Both the position numbers and the translations under genes were made by a program. The notes under the pieces are model-generated. The model ran no database searches. It was not told the origin of the DNA and was given only the letters and a program-made list of their open reading frames with translations. A DNA stretch of 64,000 bases from Pyronema omphalodes (taxonomy: Eukaryota > Ascomycota > Pezizomycetes > Pezizales > Pyronemataceae): contig JAJJXM010000045.1 of assembly GCA_024516155.1 (NCBI GenBank), positions 481,715 to 545,714 of the forward strand, given 5' to 3'. Shown in pieces: positions 28,480 through 40,019 of the stretch. Numbering within the stretch: the stretch's first letter is position 1; each line of letters begins with the position of its first letter.

Positions 28480-30267
28480 CTAGAGTTTCACGGCCAACGC
28501 GTGTGTTGGTCCAGGGAGCGGTTTAGTGAGGATATCTGCGACATTCTCTTTGGACGCAATGTATTCGAACGATACCGTTCCCTTTCTAGCTTCGTCGATC
28601 GAGTGGTGAAACTTCACATCGATGTGTTTTGTTTTCGCCTTGATGACGCCGGTCTGGAGGAGGCGAAGTGCTCCCATGTTGTCGCAACGGACCGAGGTCG
28701 GCACTTTGTTATCCCAGGCTTCGGTGTCGTCCATCAATAGGCGGAACCAGATCGCTTCACGGGTCGCATTGCTGCATGCAATGTACTCGGCTTCAAGAGT
28801 GGAAAGGGCGATGACGGACTGCTTCTTTGAGCTCCAGTGATCGGCCCGTCCGCTCCTGGCGCAAGGACTACGCACCCCCCGACGCTTTTCCGATCGGCTG
28901 TACTGCCGGCCCAGTCGCTGTCGGAGAAGAGTCGCAAACAGTCCTGCGGTATGTCGTGGTTACGCTTGTAGATAATCGACAAATTTTTCGTACCTTTCAA
29001 GTATCGGATGACCCTTTTGGCAGCGGTCATGTGCATTGCTAGAGGCGACTGATTGTATCGGCTGAGGGCAGTCACGGCGAAGGCGATGTCAGGACGAGTT
29101 CCGATTGCTGCGTACATCAGTGATCCGACCATTGATAGATACAGCGTTTTTGCTGTTCATCAGTGGTCTTGTCTTCGCAGTCAGTATTCTCAAGATCAAC
29201 GTGAATGTCCATCGGGGAAGAGGTGGGTGCGGCCTCAAGAAGACCGTATCTGGCAATCACCCCCTCAATGTAATCCCTCTGCGAGATGGCAATACTTCCG
29301 TCAGGCAAATATTCGAGTTCGAGGAAAAAACGAGTCGCTTTTCCGAGATCTGTCATTTTGAAGCGAGCACTGAGGGCCTTCTTGATGTTGTCGCCCATCC
29401 TCTGTTCGTGAGATTGAAGATCAAGATATCGTCGACATATAAAAGCAGAAATGCGTCCTTCATGAGGTAGAGGTTGGAGTCGGCGTGTGCTTGTCGGAAA
29501 CCTTGCTCATGAGGAAGTCATTAATCTGGGCCCACCATAATCGGGGTGCCTGTTTTAGGCCGTACAGGGCTTTCAGCAGGCGAACCGTCGATGTTTTTGA
29601 TAGGCGTTTATCGAGCCATTCGATACCGGGAGGCATGGACATGAAAGTCCTGTCGTTGTCAATGGCTGGATTGAGGAAGGCCGTGACGACATCCATTTGG
29701 TCGACTGACCACCCCCTGGTTGCAGATAAGCTTAGCAGGTAACGTAGAGTACTTAGCTTGGAGACAGGTGCATATGTCTCATCATAATCAATTCCCGGAA
29801 CTTGTTCATAACCCTTTATAACCAGTCGGGCCTTGAACTTTGTGCTGCCGTCAATGTTGCGTTTGGTTTTGTAAATCCATCGACACTTCAAGGGTTGCAT
29901 CCAAAGGGAACAGTGATGCCGCTGTAGGATGTTTGATTGTCGAATGCATCAGGCGATGACACTGGTCGGAGAGGTTCTGCATTGTCATTTGATTTGAAGC
30001 CTGGAAGGTTTCGTTTATCAGTAAAGAGTTCCATTCTTCTTGCATCGCAGTTCTCCAGTTGTCCCGGTCGGCGCTCTTCATTGCTGCGGTGTAAGAGGTC
30101 GGGTCGCCGTCAAGTAGATCAGGACCTATGGCCTCGTCGGGATCGTCTATAGTTGCTTTGGCGAGAAAGGCCGAGGCCAGGGCGTCGTCAATATCAATGT
30201 CTTCGTAGCGGGACTTGTTTAGTCTGTTGGCCTTCAGTCGCTCGTCGCGTAGGGACAGTGAATTCAT
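28480..30267 (-). pseudogene. pol: Copia-E Pol C-terminal part: RT and RNase H
   Basis: On the minus strand from 30267: a linker ending ALASAFLAKATIDDPDEAIG, then RT with CRWIYKTKRNIDGS, KARLVIKGYEQVPGIDYDETYAPV, MDVVTAFLN, LKALYGLKQAPRLWW, and the catalytic L-Y-V-D-D-I-L at about 29430-29450. RNase H follows with GTRPDIAFAV, LFSDSDWAGS, SKKQSVIALSTLEAEYIA, KTKHIDVKFHH and ENVADILTKPL. These are hallmark copia motifs. At least four frameshifts separate them. Between 30268 and 30648 there is an unassigned spacer in which CAGCATGAAGGCTGAT occurs twice. Confidence 0.85.
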
Positions 30268-30648
30268 GGCATTAGAAGCATCTGAGAATTAGGATGTTAG
30301 TTCAAAGAAGTGAATATCTGAGAAGTAGAGAAAGAAATTTGAGAAACAGGGAAAAACAGTAGACAGGGATTCCGTGGCAGAATCTCGTGAGGAGATGCCA
30401 GCGGAGTGTTAATCGGATAAAATTTCAGGATAAGTATCCTTGAACTGATGATAATCAGTGTGTGGCATATTCGCCTAGCAAGAGTAGTCCGGACAGCATG
30501 AAGGCTGATCGGGACAGTGACATTCAGAAATTGTCAATGTAGAGAGTGAGGCAGCATGAAGGCTGATCCGACTCAAAGATACGAGAGAGACTACACCGTG
30601 TGGCCGTGAAAGGTCCTACAGCGGTGACATGGAAAAAGGTTGGGGTGA

Positions 30649-32241
30649 TCATTTGTACATACTCTGAATGAGGGCGTCTATCTCATGTGATATGAGCGCT
30701 GACGCATTCTCATCACCTCCTTCAATGATATCAGGGAAACAGTCAGATATTGCCTTGATGATTTCCTCTGATGTATTTGGACGTCCTTCAGAATCGAAGG
30801 CATTATTTTCCTCTAAGAAGACGACGTTGGAAGCGCGCACGACAGAACGTGAATTGAAGTCATAGATGCGCCAAATCTTTGACGATCTGTGTATCCAACC
30901 ATCATACTGTGTGACGCGCGTGCGCTCCAGTTCTTGTCTGTCCTCTGCTCCTTCGGTATATGCTTGAAGACCGTGCAACCGAATCTTCGAAGGTGTAGCA
31001 GCTGAGGCGGCCTGTGAAACAGGGCCTCATGAGGACTTAGCCAGCCTTTGAGCGTCCTAGTCGGAGATATCGAGTGTAGGTAGACCGCCGTGTTGACAGC
31101 CTCAGCCCAGAAGCGATGAGGAACTTGGGCGTCTAGTAGCATGGAACGTGCTTTGCCGTTGATTGTCTGAATGAATCTCTCGGCAGTTCCGTTTTTATGT
31201 GTGTGAAGGGTGGTGAGGGTTCGAACGAGATACCGTTTTTCGCCAGGAAAGAACGGAACTGTTGATTGTTAAATTCCCCTGTGCCATTATCACATCTGAA
31301 CCGAAGAATCTTATGTCCTTGAGACTCGATCCACGCTTTGTATTCTGGAATACAGGTAATACGGCATCTGTGGATTTTGATTTTAGAAAGTAAACTTTGG
31401 CGAAACGACTAAAGTCATCAATATAGATGATATAATAACGTCGTTGGCTGATCGACGGAGTCGACATCGGGCCGCAGACATCCGAGTGGACAAGTTCGAA
31501 AGGCTTGCTCGCACGTTCGGTTGGTAATCGGATAAAAGACTGTCGGTTTTTGGCCTGTATGCACGTTGTGCAGGACTGGAGATGATCTGATGTTGTAGTT
31601 TTATCAGTCGAATTAATGATTTAGACAAGGACTCGGTATTGAGGTGGGCCAGTCTCCTGTGCCACATCTCGAAATTGCTTGTTTTCAAGGCGGAAAGACT
31701 GTCTATGTGCCGTTCGGAGGTCTTTGTCACTAGGACGCGTAAAGTCAACCTCTGCACTTGTTCGTTTATTATTCGATGATACCGTTGTTCGGGTCGAGGA
31801 GGGAATGGAGTTAATGTCAACGCCTGCACCAGAACGAGTGGTTATCAGGGCGTCGTGGTCCTCCTTAATGGCCTCTGCTGTCCATCTGTAAAGATTGTCC
31901 TTCATCCGAGCGACAATGATTGTCTTGGAGGTCTTGTCTTTCACAGTACAAGTACCGTCCGACATAGTAATTCCACCCCCTTTTATCAAAGAGAGGCAGG
32001 GAGAAAAGGGAGAGTCGAAACGTGGGAACGTATAGTGCTGAAATTTGAAAAGATTATTGAGTATGATTTTTCCGTAGGTGTTGGTCGTGACTGTACTATT
32101 GTCACCTAAGCGAATGTTGATGGACTTGCAAGTAGCTAAAGAATCAATAAGAAAAGCAGATTTATCATTACAAAAGTGGTGCGTTGCACCAGAGTCGAGC
32201 ACCCATGTGTGTGTCTCAGCGGACGAGTCTGTTGCGATCAA
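30649..32241 (-). pseudogene. pol: Copia-E protease and integrase
   Basis: The minus strand from 32241 reads the protease WVLDSGATHHFCND, then the pre-integrase motif MWHRRLAHLN, the integrase core (YYIIYIDDFSRFAKVYFLKSK, RFFGSDVIMAQG) and the C-terminal part (RFWAEAVNTAVYLHSISPTR, PHEALFHRPPQLLHLRRFGC). The order protease-integrase before RT confirms Ty1/copia. The pieces are in three frames. Confidence 0.82.
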
Positions 32242-32300
32242 GACTTGCGCTGTTAGGGAGGTGCTGGAGTTCCCGAGTCAAATACCGAGATCTGTGTTGT

Positions 32301-33185
32301 CTAACTCGGCAATTTTCGCGCTGGAGCGAAGCTTGTAACGCTCGCGTATGGCGGGGCTGAAGACCTGAGCTTGCACTCTGTCGCAAGGTGCCCTTTCTTC
32401 GTACAGTAGTGGCACTGAACATCCTCCTTTTTCGAAGTTTTAGTAGGCCTGGACGGTCCGGCGCTTGAGGACGCTGCGCGCTTGTTGTTGTTGCGATTTG
32501 CGTAACATTCCTTGGTGTTATGGCTATCGTTTACAGTGGTCGCACCACTTAGTCGTCGTAGCATGCGCTTCGCCTTTCGGGGATCCTAGAGTTGCTTCCC
32601 ACATGTGCTCGTGGTCATGCAGGATTTTCTGAAGTTCGTCAACTGCAATATTGTCAAGTTTGGCGAGCTCGTGCTTCGTGACTCCGTAGGAGTCGGGGAG
32701 ATTCGCATAACATAGTTGACCAGCGCAGTGTCGCTGATATCTAAAACTGTACCTGTGAGGGGCCTGAATGTTGAGGAGATCGGTTATCCATTTTGACATG
32801 GACTGGCCGGGGTTAGGCTTGGATCTCCAGAACTTGATCCAGAGGTTCCTTCGTCCAGAGTTTGTCTTCGAGTTATCAAACCTGGCTTCGAGCTTTAGCC
32901 ACATCTCCCGTGGATTATCGAGTCCAGTGATGACCCTGCGGCAGGTGATGTCGCAGTGGTCAAAGATGATTTGGGTAGCTCTGGCTGCCCTCTCATCGAA
33001 ATATTGGAGATCCCTTTGAGCTTGTTGGCTGGTGCCGCCAGCAGGGCGCGTTCCTTTCCGTTCACAATATTCCAGGCGCTTTTTCCGGCCAGGATAAAAT
33101 GGATAGGGTCTTTCCACTGCGCATAATTGGCGACCGTAAGGATTGGGCACTTCAAAGCAGTGGGTTCTTGGACCTCGTCGGACAT
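32301..33185 (-). pseudogene. gag: Copia-E Gag with zinc knuckle
   Basis: The frame opens at 33185 (MSDEVQEPTALKCPILT, NYAQWKD) and shifts once near 33020 to LQYFDERAARATQIIFDHC, LDNPREMWLKLEARFDN, a UBN2-type Gag. It ends with a CCHC knuckle C-H-Y-C-T-K-K-G-H-L-A-T-E-C at about 32370-32412. It is the capsid and nucleocapsid protein of the element. Only one or two shifts spoil the frame. Confidence 0.82.
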
Positions 33186-33270
33186 GTCGGATAGAGTAAT
33201 TAAAATTGGGAAAGTGAAGAAATATAGTTATGACTAATAAGGAATAACGGTAAAAGTAGCGGATTCGCAA

Positions 33271-33282
33271 GGGCTCATAACC
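33271..33282 (-). promoter_or_regulatory. Copia-E primer binding site (half initiator Met-tRNA type)
   Basis: The minus strand immediately after the 5' LTR reads GGTTATGAGCCC, complementary to GGGCUCAUAACC, the anticodon stem-loop of initiator Met-tRNA. Drosophila copia and yeast Ty5 prime from this internal region of a cleaved tRNA instead of the tRNA 3' end. Confidence 0.75.
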
Positions 33283-33443
33283 TGTCGAAGGTCTCACACA
33301 GGCACGAGAAGAAGAAAAGTGGAGGTGGGAACCGGATGTATTAACGAGCGTAAAGAGTCAGACATAGACGGGCAAGCGAGTGCCTATACATAGAGAGTGG
33401 TCCACCTCCACCTAAGCACTAGGGCCTTAGGCGCACTTCAACA
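33283..33443 (-). repeat. Copia-E 5' LTR
   Basis: 161 bp, apparently identical to 28045-28205, followed by the GAGAC target duplicate at 33444-33448. Confidence 0.92.
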
Positions 33444-33448
33444 GAGAC

Positions 33449-36180
33449 ACTTAGAGAATGGTTGAAAGACATGCTGCGTACTGGAAAGATCAGACCCTCC
33501 AAGTCACCAGCAGCAGCTCCTATTCTTCGTCCCAAAGGCCCATGGCAGAGGTCTGAGGTTATGTGTTGACTATCGGGGCATAAATAAAATTACAATTGCC
33601 AACCGATACCCGCTCCCACTCATGTCAGAATTACAAGACAGAGTGCGAGGAGCAATTATATTTACAAAGATGGATCTAAAGAATGGATACCATCTAATAA
33701 GAATAAAGGAAGGAGATGAATGGAAAACGGCTTTTAGGTGCCGTTATGGATTATATGAATTTTGGTGTTGCCTTTTGGGTTGAGCAATGCTCCGGCCACA
33801 TTTCAAGATATGATGAATCATATCTTTAGGGATATGTTGGATCAGGGAGTCATTGCATATATTGATGATGTACTCATCTATGCGGAGACGGAAGAAAAGC
33901 ATGATGAGTTGGTTAAAGAAGCACTGAAAAGGTTGGAAGAAAATGGGTTGGTTATATCGCCAGAAAATGTGTCTGGGGACAAAGGAAAGTGGAATTTCTG
34001 GGATATATAATAAGTGAAAACGGGATTGAAATGGCTAAGGACAAGGTGGAAACAGTCCTTATATGGGAACCCCCAAAGTGCTTGAAGGAAGTGCAAGGCT
34101 TTCTTGGATTCGCTAACTTCTATCGGAGATTCATTAAGGACTTCTCAAGAATATGTCGTCCTCTTACAGAATCAATGAAAGGCGATCCAAAGAAATGGAA
34201 TGGACTGTTGCTATGGAATTAGCAAATGACGAGTTGAAGAATCGATTTACAACAGCACCGATCTTGTGTCATTTTGATCCAAGAAAGGTTTGTGTAGTCG
34301 AGACAGATGCTTCGGATTTTGCTTTAGGCGCAGTTCTGTCCCAGAAAGGGGATGATGGAAAGTTGCATCCAAGTGCTTTCCATTCAAGAAAATTCACTCC
34401 TGCTGAGATAAATTATGAGATTCACGACAAAGAGCTACTGGCTATTGTGGACTCATTCAAAGTATGGAGAAGATATCTTGAATGGGCAATGTTTACTGTG
34501 GAAGTTTACAGCGACCACCAAAACCTGGAGTATTTTACAACAACAAAAGTACTCAATCGACATCAAGCTAGATGGGCTCAGGAGCTTGCTGGCGTTGACT
34601 TCAAAATTTATTACAGACCTGGGGTAAAAAATGGGAAACCTGATGCTTTATCTCGGCGTCCGGAGTTCCGCCCTGAAAAGGGGGGAGGTGAAGATCAGCC
34701 GATTATGACGATCCTGCATCAAAGTCATTTTGCATCGATTTCGTCAATCAGCACTGCTGGAGAAGGAACATCTTTTATCATTTCTTCAGCACGTCTTTCT
34801 TCTATTCCCTTGGTTAAATGGTCTGCAGAATTTTTGAAGATGGTCAAGGAAGCTGGAAAATTGGATCAGATTTACGTGGAGGCAACAAAGAAAATCAAAG
34901 AACCACTGACGATAGAAGATGGCATTCTCTATCGAAAAGAAAAACTATGGGTACCAAAGGATTTGGTGAATACAGTTCTTGAATCCGAACATGACTCCAA
35001 AATTGCACGTCACTTCGGACAAGAGAAAACTATTGAACAAATTCGAAGGAACTTCTGGTGGCCGAAGATGGAAGAAGATATAATAAACTATGTTAAGAGT
35101 TGTATGGAATGTCAAAAAGACAAAAAGGCACGGCACCTGAAGTATGGATTACTTCAACCTTTGGGATTACCTTATGCCCCATGGCGATCAATCGCCATGG
35201 ACTTTATTACAGACCTACCGGAATCAAATGGATGTGATCAACTCTGGGTAGTAGTTGATCGATTTCGAAGATGGCTCACTTTATACCATTGCAAAAGGAC
35301 GGCAAGACAACTGCAGACCTTGTCCGGATCTTTGCTAAAGAAATATGGAAGTTACATGGGCTACCAACAGACATTGTTTCGGATAGGCACTCCAGGTTCA
35401 CAAGTACAACCTGGAAAGCATTTCTTGGGACACTAGCAATCAAGCCTAGAATGTCCACAGCGTTCCACCCTCAAACCGACGGACAGACGGAACGACTCAT
35501 CCAGACAATCGAAGCTTACCTCCGCTCTTTTGTCAATCATGAGATGGACGATCGGGTTGACCTGTTACCAATGGCAGATTTTGTTTATAACAACTCAGTA
35601 ACCACCGCTACAGGACTTTCACCCTTCTATACGAACTACGGTTACAACCCCATTGCCAGCAATCCAACTGCAACTGCTGTGCGAAACCCAGCCAGCAAAG
35701 CATACGCCCACTGGATGCATACTGTGCACGAAGGAGCAAGTTGTCCTTACAGAAAGCACAAGAAAGAATGAAAAAGTATGCAGACCAACAACGAAAGGAG
35801 GCCCCTACTTACCAAGTTGGAGACTTGGTTATGCTTGATGGACGACGTATCAAAACCCGACGACCATCACATAAATTGGATCACAACTTCACAGTCCATT
35901 TCAAATCGAAAAAGTCATATCCCCAACAGCGTTACGTCTCACATCATCACGAAAATGGAAGATTCATAATGTCTTTCATATTTCCCTACTTGAGCCTTTC
36001 CACACACCGGTACAAGAGCTCCACCAGACCCAAACAAAATTCTTAGGGAAGCAGACGACGTTGAGGGAAGCGAGGAGTACGACATTGATGAAATTATGAG
36101 CAGTTACAAATCAGGGAACAGAGTACTTTCCTCGTTAAATGGCTTGGTGGCCTAACAAGAAAGATTGGACGGCGGAACCC
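33449..36180 (+). pseudogene. pol: Gypsy-D Pol: RT, RNase H, integrase, chromodomain remnant
   Basis: After Copia-E the frame continues ([14 protein letters not shown]) with shifts. Readable parts are RT ([24 protein letters not shown] with Y-x-D-D as YIDD at about 33861; [15 protein letters not shown]), RNase H (VETDASDFALGAVLS, INYEIHDKELLAIV, SDHQNLEYF), integrase finger (H-x-H then CMECQKDKK at about 35100), core (AMDFITDLPESNG, STAFHPQTDGQTERLIQ) and, at about 36060-36240, chromodomain-like sequence (DEI, LVKWLGG). The longest open frame is 34153-35436 (427 codons). It is broken by at least five shifts and is inactive as written. Confidence 0.85.
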
Positions 36181-36443
36181 TTCGACAACTTTTCAGTAGG
36201 AGGTCAGGAAAAGCTAAGAGAATTCCATCTCAAGCATCCTGATTCTCCGAGGGACTACCGACTCAAGGATTGAAACTTAATGTTTTTCCCACGTGGTTTT
36301 CATTAGGTTGAGTTGGTAGTAGGATGTAGGGGCTGGAGGACTACATCTATAATTGATCACTTAATCACTTGGCTGCGGCGAGGTGCGATCACAGAATGAT
36401 GAACTACGAGCTTCGGGACGAAGCTTGAACAGGGGGGAGGTGG
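36181..36443 (+). other. Gypsy-D 3' untranslated region and polypurine tract
   Basis: No gene. The stretch ends with AGGGGGGAGGTGG (36431-36443), a polypurine tract directly before the right LTR. Confidence 0.7.
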
Positions 36444-37814
36444 TGTCACACCCATAATGTGTGAGAATAGAATAGGTATGATATATAACGCTATGGAGAA
36501 TATGGCAAACTCGACAGGAGAATGAATAATCAAGTTAGTATCCCGGGCCGGAACCCCCAGAGGAGCTCCGGCTAGCCACGTCACGTGATTCGTGACTTTC
36601 CGATAGGACCTCACGAGGATCCCGGCCCGAGGCGTCGAAACTATTATTCACTGTCAGTTTGGGAGGTCTCAGGACGGAGAGGGGGAAAGGAACACTTACC
36701 TCAAGGCCATCGACTTACCCTTGAGACAACTACAAACGACGCTGATGGAGAACGAGGAAGACGACGAAAGGTCACCTCCTTATACCTCAGGAGGGTTCGG
36801 CAATACACGGCTACAATAGGGGCTGCATAGGAACAAAGGATTCCAGGAAGATGCAGATGCGGCGCAAGAGTGTCATCCGGTGTTACGAGTTGGGTGAACA
36901 GCTGGGCGAAGACATAAGGCAGAGTCTAGTCAGCAAGCAGGAGTGGAATGCAGGACAGGCGTCAACAGTGCATCAGCATGAGACGACGTCCAGCCGGGAA
37001 CTCCACTCAGGAAACCTGTTTGACGGAACTGATATGACGCGTCCTTGGGCCTAGAGCTGCCAACTTGGAACAAGACGGCGTTTGCATCCACACCAGGGTG
37101 TGGCTGCGCGCAAGTGCGCGCAGGTGGGGCACATATGACATCACACAGGAATGTGACAGAGTGATCCACTCCGGTAGGGCATCAGGGTCCCTTATGATGT
37201 CAGTGACCTCTACTTGCAATCGAGATTCTCTAGGGAGATCTATGATGGCGCGACTCATACGATAAATGACTCATGCGTCATTATCACAGGAGTTCATGCA
37301 TGATGCAGTCAGACGGAGTTGCCCTCCGGTGTGACTCATAACCCCAGCACCTCATTGGAAGGTGTGGTAGTACGGTGAGCTATTTCAAGGATTAATCTGA
37401 CCAGGGCGAGCATTATGCAAGTGAGCAATTAATTTAATTGCGCGCTTAGTATGATGCAAGCCTCAGCATGCGTCACAGCTTTGACCCATGTCTTATCTCC
37501 TAAGCTCAGTTTGGCAGTTGGTGCCCAAAGGAAGGCTGGGCGAACTTGTAGACGAAAGTCTATAAAAGACCCTATGTCTTCCCTCTGTCTCCTCCATCCT
37601 CATCCATTGATCCCATACACGACGATACCACATCTACACCAACGAATACCTCCGAAGACGACCCTTAAGTTTATTCGGCCTGTGATCGGTTAATTCTCTT
37701 CCTAGCTTATCTTTGGAATAAGTTCTTTTAGTTCTTGAGAAAGAAGCGTCTGTCTACACCAGGACAGACTACTTGAGAAACAACCGGAAAGCCTCCGCAT
37801 AGTTAGGACTGTGC
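36444..37814 (+). repeat. Gypsy-D right (3') LTR, main part
   Basis: The LTR starts TGTCACACCC and matches the left LTR with small indels. It is cut after GTTAGGACTGTGC (37802-37814) by LINE-a copy 4. The missing end (CCAGGTTCACA) follows a second GTTAGGACTGTGC at 51219-51231. Confidence 0.9.
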
Positions 37815-38118
37815 GCCATTAACGAACATCCACAACACCCAGCAAAGAGCGACCCCCCCCTGCCTTTTCAACAACCACGCCGAAATCGCAAGATTTTATC
37901 GCGGATTATTGTTCGGCAGCCCCGAATTGCCTATTCGCAGCATTTCCAGATCAGGCCCTCTCTTTTTCGTTGAGTTTTCATCGAAAAGAGTTTTCGGGCC
38001 CCTGAGAAAAGCCCCGCGAACCGGTTCCATCACACCACCCTCCACCCACATCAACAACCATCATTTCAATCGCGGATTCCTTGTCGCTACCGCAGAAACA
38101 ACTTATTCCGAACTTCCG

Positions 38119-40019
38119 ATGCCCACCCGATCCTCCGCTGTTGAGAAACAGCCCCTCCCCCCCGACAAAGCGCCCCCTCGAGCGCTCGCGAAAGAAAAAC
38201 GCGCTAACGCAGAGCCGCCCGAGTCCGACGCGTCCGACGTTGAGATGCACGTAGACACGTGCTCTGACGTCAGCGAGGATTCCAGCGACGACGACGCGTC
38301 TCCCCGAGACAGCTCCCCAACGCCAACTTCTCGCAACACCACCAACGCCCCACCCAAAACACCCCACAACAAAAACCCCTCCCTGAAAACTCCGACACCC
38401 CCGATCAACTGAGCAACAACGACCCCAAATACTCCATCCAACAAACCACCGGAAAACAGAAAAAACGCCCCGCCGCCTCCACTGCCCATACTATCACCCA
38501 TATCGCCGAAGACTCCACCCCCGTTCCTGCACAAGTCAAACGACTCCACCCCGACACCGCTCCGATTAACGCCACACCTCCCAGCAACGCCGCCCTCGCT
38601 CAATCCATCGACGTCCTCCACCACAATCTTGCTACCACCGCGGACATGTTTCGTCACGCCGACCAGACAACGAACGACAGAATCAACAAAGCGTTCAAGA
38701 CAATCAACAAGAACCAGTCCCTCCTCCAATCCATCTACGATGCCGTCCAACTCCTCGCCCCGTCCCTCCTACCGAAAGGAACAGCTACCGCCGTGTCCCC
38801 CACCCCCGTCTCCCATCCCCCACCCCCCTCGAGACCACCAGCCCCGATACCCAGCCCGTTAACGCCCCTCTCGATTTACCCTGCAAACATGCCCCCCGCC
38901 TCAGCGAAGCCGAGTACTGGAAGCAGAGGTGCTTGAACGCCGAAGCTGAACTCCGGAAGAACGAGCTCCCTACTCCCCCTCACCTACCCCCTCCCCCCCC
39001 AGGCGAACGAACCGTGGCAAGGACCAATACCCTCGTCCGTCAAGCTGTTCAAAGAGAAAGCCGCTGCCCCATCAACGACCCCCCCTAAGACCACCAAACC
39101 CAATCCCCAACGCAAGAACCCCCCCCCGCGTCCAAGACATTGTGATCCCCTGCCCTGACCCCGCCCTGCCCGATAGCTCTAAGATCGCCATTGGGTTAGC
39201 TATCAACGAAGCCCTACACAAGGCGAAGGTGGAAGGAAATCATGACGGTTAGGAAAAATATGGCAGGAAGCCTCATGCTTACCCCCTCCCGAACACATCC
39301 ATTACCGATCTCACCCCCCACCTCTGTTATCCACGCCGCTGCCTGCACAGTCCACCCGAACCTCTGCCCCCCCGACTTAACGAAAAATGGTATAAGCTGG
39401 CAGTCCACGGAATCCCCACGGACTACTACGAGGACACCGCCGAGGGTATGCAAAAACTGCAGCAAGAAATCGAGACGAACCACAAAGTACCCCTGACACA
39501 ACCCCCAAGGTACATCTCTCACCCCCGGACAAGCGTGTTGGTAAGACCGCCTCCAGTGTGATGATCGCACTGAAGTCCAGCGAGGAATACAACCTCCTCA
39601 AGAGAACAAAGGTGACAGTATTATTCGAACAACGCAAGGTGACAGAATTCTTCACCGCCCGTTCCATTGACCAATGCTGCAGGTGCCAGAAATTTGGACA
39701 TCATCATGCAATCTGCCCAGCTGACAATGGCCCCGCTTGCGCGATATGCGCCGCCCCTCACCCCACCAAATATCACCAATGCAGCCAGTGTCCCACAATC
39801 CAGGGCCGCAAATGTCAACACACCATCTACAAGTGTGCCAATTGTGTCGCCGCTGGCCTCACAGACGTCCACCACGCCGCATACAGCACCCGCTGCCCCG
39901 TCAAAGTGAACGTCGTCAGGGAAGCCTGGCAGAAGACTCGCCCGGAGACAACACCCCTAGACGCCATCCCCTCCGAAATAAACCCCATCGTCGACACCAC
40001 CATGACCGCTGATGAATAG
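38119..40019 (+). pseudogene. LINE-a ORF1 (copy 4), nearly complete but frameshifted
   Basis: The start ATG 38119 (MPTRSSAVEKQ) is conserved with 13486. The acidic region and a poly-Pro/Thr region lie in the first frame (to 38412). Then come the helical part DMFRHADQTTNDRINKAFK (38646) and the ORF1 core in fragments. The intact frame 39558-40019 carries the nucleocapsid: Q-C-C-R-C-Q-K-F-G-H-H-H-A-I-C, C-A-I-C-A-A-P-H, then CSQC and further Cys. The stop TAG 40017-40019 overlaps the ORF2 start. ORF1 packages LINE RNA. The breaks are one-base shifts near C-runs. Confidence 0.8.

Larger units (their letters stand above)
28045..33443 (-). mobile_element. Copia-E, complete Ty1/copia element
   Basis: The element is 5.4 kb, coded on the minus strand, with 161 bp LTRs (28045-28205 and 33283-33443) that read as identical and 5 bp duplicates GAGAC (28040-28044 and 33444-33448). 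The domain order from 33185 downward is Gag, CCHC, protease, integrase, RT, RNase H, the Ty1/copia order. The primer site is complementary to the anticodon region of initiator Met-tRNA (33271-33282). Identical LTRs mean recent insertion, yet the coding region shows many frameshifts. Confidence 0.93.
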
